Origin: RGIG4576 sp964613095
Lineage (GTDB): Bacteria > Bacteroidota > Bacteroidia > Bacteroidales > Muribaculaceae
Direction: 5' to 3'
Length of the DNA stretch: 7,693 nucleotides
Assembly: GCA_964613095.1 (NCBI GenBank)
Contig: CAZTFX010000092.1
Location: 1 to 7,693, forward strand
Under the pieces are notes generated by a model. That model worked only from the letters and a program-made list of their open reading frames with translations. It was not told the origin of the DNA and made no database searches. Below are positions 5,028 through 7,693 of the stretch, piece after piece. Position 1 is the first letter of the stretch. Every line of letters begins with the position of its first letter. The position numbers were made by a program, and so were the translations under genes.

Positions 5028-6746
5028 ATGGAAAATTCGAAATTTTCTAACGAACAGCAGCTCACGACTACACACGAATCGTGTAATATACTTATAGATT
5101 TGCTTCTGCAATATGGAGTGAAACATGCAGTTGTTTCCCCCGGCTCGCGAAATGCACCTATAATTATTGCACTCAGTCGTTGTTCGGAAATTAAGAAATA
5201 CGTAATAGTCGATGAACGTAGTGCAGCTTTTGTTGCACTCGGTATTTCTCAATGCACTCATGAACCTGTTGCAATAGTATGCACTTCAGGGTCGGCTGTT
5301 CTTAATTATGCACCGGCAGTAGCCGAAGCATACTATCAACAGCTACCTTTAATTGTCATTTCTGCTGATAGACCTAATGAATGGATAAACCAAAATGACA
5401 GTCAGACGATAATACAACCCAATATTCTCAATAATATTGTAAAAGACAGCTACAACATACCTGCAAAAGATTATGACAAGAATTCTTTATGGTATATCAA
5501 CAGAACTATAAATGAAGCATTAGATAAAGCTATATCATCTCCTTTGGGACCGGTTCACATTAATATACAATTTGATGAACCCTTATATGAATGTAAGCCA
5601 TTTAAAAAAACGGATATAAGACAAATCAATACATACAAACCGGTTAATCTCAGTCAAACACAATATGAGAAATTAGCTCACTCTATTAAGTCATATAAAA
5701 GAGTGATGGTTCTAGCTTCAATGCATAATCCATGCAGAGAGTTAACAACGGCGCTAGACAATATTTCCGCCGGAAATATTGTTGTTTTAAGTGAGATTAT
5801 TGCCAATAATAATCACAGCAACAAAATATTACACAATATAGACAGACTTTTCACTCAAATAAGTGAAAATGAGTGGAAAACTTACAGCCCTGATTTACTT
5901 ATCACTTTCGGTGGAGCACCAGTCTCAAGACTGGTAAAATCTTTTTTGCGTAAAGCTACCTGCATAGAGCATTGGCGTATCGGTATTGATAATAATATTA
6001 TCGATACTATGCAGAACCTAACTCAAAAAATTGAAATATCTCCTGTCAATTTCTTTACAGAAATTTCTAAACAACCAATAAAAACCGATGGAGATTATTT
6101 TAAACAATGGAAAGATTTAGCCGATACAGCAAAAAACAGTCATAATAATTATATTGAACATTCTCCATGGAGTGACTTAAAAGCAATGGATATAATTATG
6201 AAATCTATTCCAGAGAAAGGAGTTAATTTACAAATATCCAACGGTAGCGCTATTCGTTATGCCGACATTATGGGAGTTCCACAATATTTTGAAGGTTCGT
6301 GCCACTGTAATCGTGGTGTTTCCGGCATTGATGGTTCTACCTCCACTGCATTAGGAGCTTCAATTTCAACTCCAAATACAACAGTACTAATAACAGGAGA
6401 CATGAGCTTCAGCTATGACTTAAATGGTTTAACCTCTCAATATAATAGCAAACTGTTCAAAATTGTAGTGCTATGTAACGGTGGTGGTGGAATTTTTCGT
6501 TTTATCAACGGACCTTCTATGCTCCCCGAGTTTGAGCAATATTTTGAAGTACACAGAGATATTCCTATTGAAAAATATGCCCATGCATTTGGTTTTGATT
6601 ATATAGAAGCAGATAATGAAGCAACACTTCAAGATGGATTGTATAATTTGCTGTATAACAACAGCTCTACAATACTAGCAGTTTATACCAACAATAAAGT
6701 TAGCGCAAAAACTCTAAGAGGATATTTTAATAGAAACAAACAATAA
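5028..6746 (+). CDS. menD: SEPHCHC synthase (MenD)
   Basis: MenD is the thiamine-diphosphate enzyme that joins 2-oxoglutarate (with loss of CO2) to isochorismate, the first committed step of menaquinone synthesis. The 572-residue length fits the family. The N-terminal domain shows VVSPGSR (35-41, the arginine expected in isochorismate binding) and VDERSAAF (61-68), where E63 is the glutamate that activates the cofactor. The TSGSA turn is at 86-90. The C-terminal ThDP/Mg motif starts at GDMSF (457-461) and ends in CNGGGGIF about 26 residues later. The start is supported by a promoter box just upstream; the ATG at 5016 runs into a stop at once. The gene ends in three tandem TAA codons, then menB begins 11 bases after the first. 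The middle part (about 190-330) is less conserved and holds a strong palindrome. Confidence 0.96.
   Translation: MENSKFSNEQQLTTTHESCNILIDLLLQYGVKHAVVSPGSRNAPIIIALSRCSEIKKYVIVDERSAAFVALGISQCTHEPVAIVCTSGSAVLNYAPAVAEAYYQQLPLIVISADRPNEWINQNDSQTIIQPNILNNIVKDSYNIPAKDYDKNSLWYINRTINEALDKAISSPLGPVHINIQFDEPLYECKPFKKTDIRQINTYKPVNLSQTQYEKLAHSIKSYKRVMVLASMHNPCRELTTALDNISAGNIVVLSEIIANNNHSNKILHNIDRLFTQISENEWKTYSPDLLITFGGAPVSRLVKSFLRKATCIEHWRIGIDNNIIDTMQNLTQKIEISPVNFFTEISKQPIKTDGDYFKQWKDLADTAKNSHNNYIEHSPWSDLKAMDIIMKSIPEKGVNLQISNGSAIRYADIMGVPQYFEGSCHCNRGVSGIDGSTSTALGASISTPNTTVLITGDMSFSYDLNGLTSQYNSKLFKIVVLCNGGGGIFRFINGPSMLPEFEQYFEVHRDIPIEKYAHAFGFDYIEADNEATLQDGLYNLLYNNSSTILAVYTNNKVSAKTLRGYFNRNKQ
5758..5782. repeat. 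Perfect 11-base inverted repeat inside menD
   Basis: ACAATATTTCC (5758-5768) and GGAAATATTGT (5772-5782) are exact inverted copies around GCC. On the plus-strand mRNA they form an 11-base-pair hairpin, with TGTTTT following (5783-5787). It lies in codons for NISAGNIV in the variable middle of MenD. It resembles an internal terminator or pause site, though a purely coding origin is possible. Confidence 0.75.
5918..5935. repeat. Second inverted repeat inside menD
   Basis: ACCAGTCT and AGACTGGT are perfect 8-base inverted copies with a 2-base centre (CA), 136 bases after the larger palindrome. A third, A/T-rich 7-1-7 palindrome follows at 5988-6002. No T-run follows this one. Confidence 0.5.
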
Positions 6747-6757
6747 TAATAAAATAT

Positions 6758-7582
6758 ATGAGTAATAGAATTTGGACACCGATAAAGCAATATGAAGACA
6801 TCTTGTTTGAACAATACAAGAGCATTGCCAAAATAACAATTAATCGTCCGGAAGTATATAATGCTTTCCGCCCTACCACAAACTTTGAAATGCTTAATGC
6901 AATAGATTATTGTCGTGATCATGCCGACATACGCACTATCATTCTTACAGGTGCAGGCGATAAAGCATTTTGTTCCGGTGGAGATCAAAATTATAAAACA
7001 CGAGGAGGCTACAATGATCCAAACGGTGTACCTCGTTTAAATGTACTGGATCTACACAAAGCGATACGTTCTATTCCCAAACCTGTAATAGCAATGGTTA
7101 ATGGCTATTCTATTGGCGGAGGAAACGTTCTTCAAACCGTATGTGATCTTACAATAGCATCGGATAATGCACGTTTCGGACAGACAGGACCAAAAGTTGG
7201 GAGCTTTGATGGTGGTTTCGGTTCATCTTATCTTGCCCGCTGTGTAGGACAGAAAAAAGTGCGTGAAATATGGTATTTATGTCGCCAATACACAGCCGAA
7301 GAAGCTGAGAAAATGGGTATGGTAAATAAAGTTGTACCTTTTGAACGACTTGAAGACGAAGTTGTTGAATGGTGTGAGACCATAGCAATGCGCAGCCCGC
7401 TTGCAATCAGAATGATCAAACGTTGTTTAAATGCTGAATTAGACGGGCAACGCGGACTTATGGAATTAGCCGGTGACGCAACAATGATGTATTACACTAT
7501 GGATGAAGCTCAGGAAGGGAAAAATGCTTTTCTTGAAAAAAGAGACCCAGATTTTGAACAATTCCCTCATTTTCCGGGCTAA
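6758..7582 (+). CDS. menB: 1,4-dihydroxy-2-naphthoyl-CoA synthase (MenB)
   Basis: MenB is a crotonase-fold enzyme that closes o-succinylbenzoyl-CoA into the naphthoquinone ring in the cytoplasm. The 274-residue protein shows the oxyanion-hole segments CSGGDQ (72-77) and SIGGGN (118-123), the catalytic block QTGPKVGSFDGG (142-153, with S149 and D151), and the C-terminal EGKNAFLEKRDPDF ending that covers a neighbouring subunit's active site. G144 takes the place of the aspartate found in Mycobacterium tuberculosis MenB, so this should be the bicarbonate-dependent (E. coli-like) type; that is inference from the known type I/type II split. The gene is tightly placed: 11 bases after menD, and its TAA overlaps the menC ATG by one base. 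Confidence 0.97.
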   Translation: MSNRIWTPIKQYEDILFEQYKSIAKITINRPEVYNAFRPTTNFEMLNAIDYCRDHADIRTIILTGAGDKAFCSGGDQNYKTRGGYNDPNGVPRLNVLDLHKAIRSIPKPVIAMVNGYSIGGGNVLQTVCDLTIASDNARFGQTGPKVGSFDGGFGSSYLARCVGQKKVREIWYLCRQYTAEEAEKMGMVNKVVPFERLEDEVVEWCETIAMRSPLAIRMIKRCLNAELDGQRGLMELAGDATMMYYTMDEAQEGKNAFLEKRDPDFEQFPHFPG

Positions 7583-7693
7583 TGAAAGCGGCATACACAC
7601 CCTACACACTTAAATTCATAACACCCGGTGGAACTTCTCGCGGGGTAATGATAACAAAAGACACTTATTTCCTTAAACTTTGGGATGAATCAC
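7582..7693 (+). CDS. menC: o-Succinylbenzoate synthase, N-terminal 37 residues
   Basis: The frame opens at the ATG that shares its A with the menB stop (TAATG) and runs off the right edge. The 37 visible residues include YTPYTLKF (5-12) and PGGTSRGV (15-22), the usual N-terminal capping-domain start of Bacteroidetes MenC, an enolase-superfamily enzyme that dehydrates SHCHC to o-succinylbenzoate. The order menD-menB-menC matches other Bacteroidetes men operons, and menE would be expected next. The catalytic barrel is not in the window, so activity cannot be judged. Confidence 0.8.
   Translation, partial: MKAAYTPYTLKFITPGGTSRGVMITKDTYFLKLWDES

Noticed and set aside
7149..7419. Minus-strand frames opposite menB
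   Set aside because: They lie fully within the conserved crotonase coding sequence and show no independent support.

Overview
The window looks like chromosomal DNA from a gut-type Bacteroidales (Bacteroidota). The evidence is a complete-looking Bacteroidetes set of menaquinone genes, a lipoprotein with an acidic stretch after its lipid cysteine, a secreted protein ending in a T9SS/Por-like C-terminal motif, and perfect TAnnTTTG promoter boxes. There are no obvious Shine-Dalgarno sequences. The genus cannot be set from this sequence alone.

Left part (1-1117, all minus strand). Three exported proteins are encoded in the order cohesin-like protein (494-1117), dockerin-only protein (180-497), and the start of a lipoprotein cut by the window edge (1-139). 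The first two overlap by 4 bases (ATGA) and the third follows after 40 bases, so they look like one operon. Hand counts of sample lines give about 50-60% G+C here, against about 35% in the men genes to the right. This is the accessory, least understood part of the window.

Gap (1118-1472). This non-coding stretch is rich in structure: a weak terminator overlapping the end of menF, a (GT)18 microsatellite, a strong two-tier hairpin terminator, and a cluster of GCCCTAT-type hairpin repeats.

Middle part (1473-4833, minus strand). ftsY, rimO and menF run in one direction. ftsY encodes the SRP receptor and rimO the ribosomal protein S12 methylthiotransferase. menF encodes isochorismate synthase and overlaps rimO by 8 bases.

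Right part (5028-7693, plus strand). menD, menB and the start of menC form a tight operon: an 11-base gap with three tandem stops, then a TAATG overlap. A 194-base divergent region (4834-5027) separates it from ftsY and carries a Bacteroidetes -7 box facing each way plus a small inverted repeat.

Together MenF, MenD, MenC and MenB convert chorismate through isochorismate, SEPHCHC and o-succinylbenzoate to DHNA-CoA (with MenE, not seen here). This is the route to menaquinone, used in anaerobic electron transport to fumarate. The unusual points are that menF is separated from menDBC and attached to the ftsY-rimO transcript, and that a compact cohesin-like/dockerin/lipoprotein cassette sits just beyond it.
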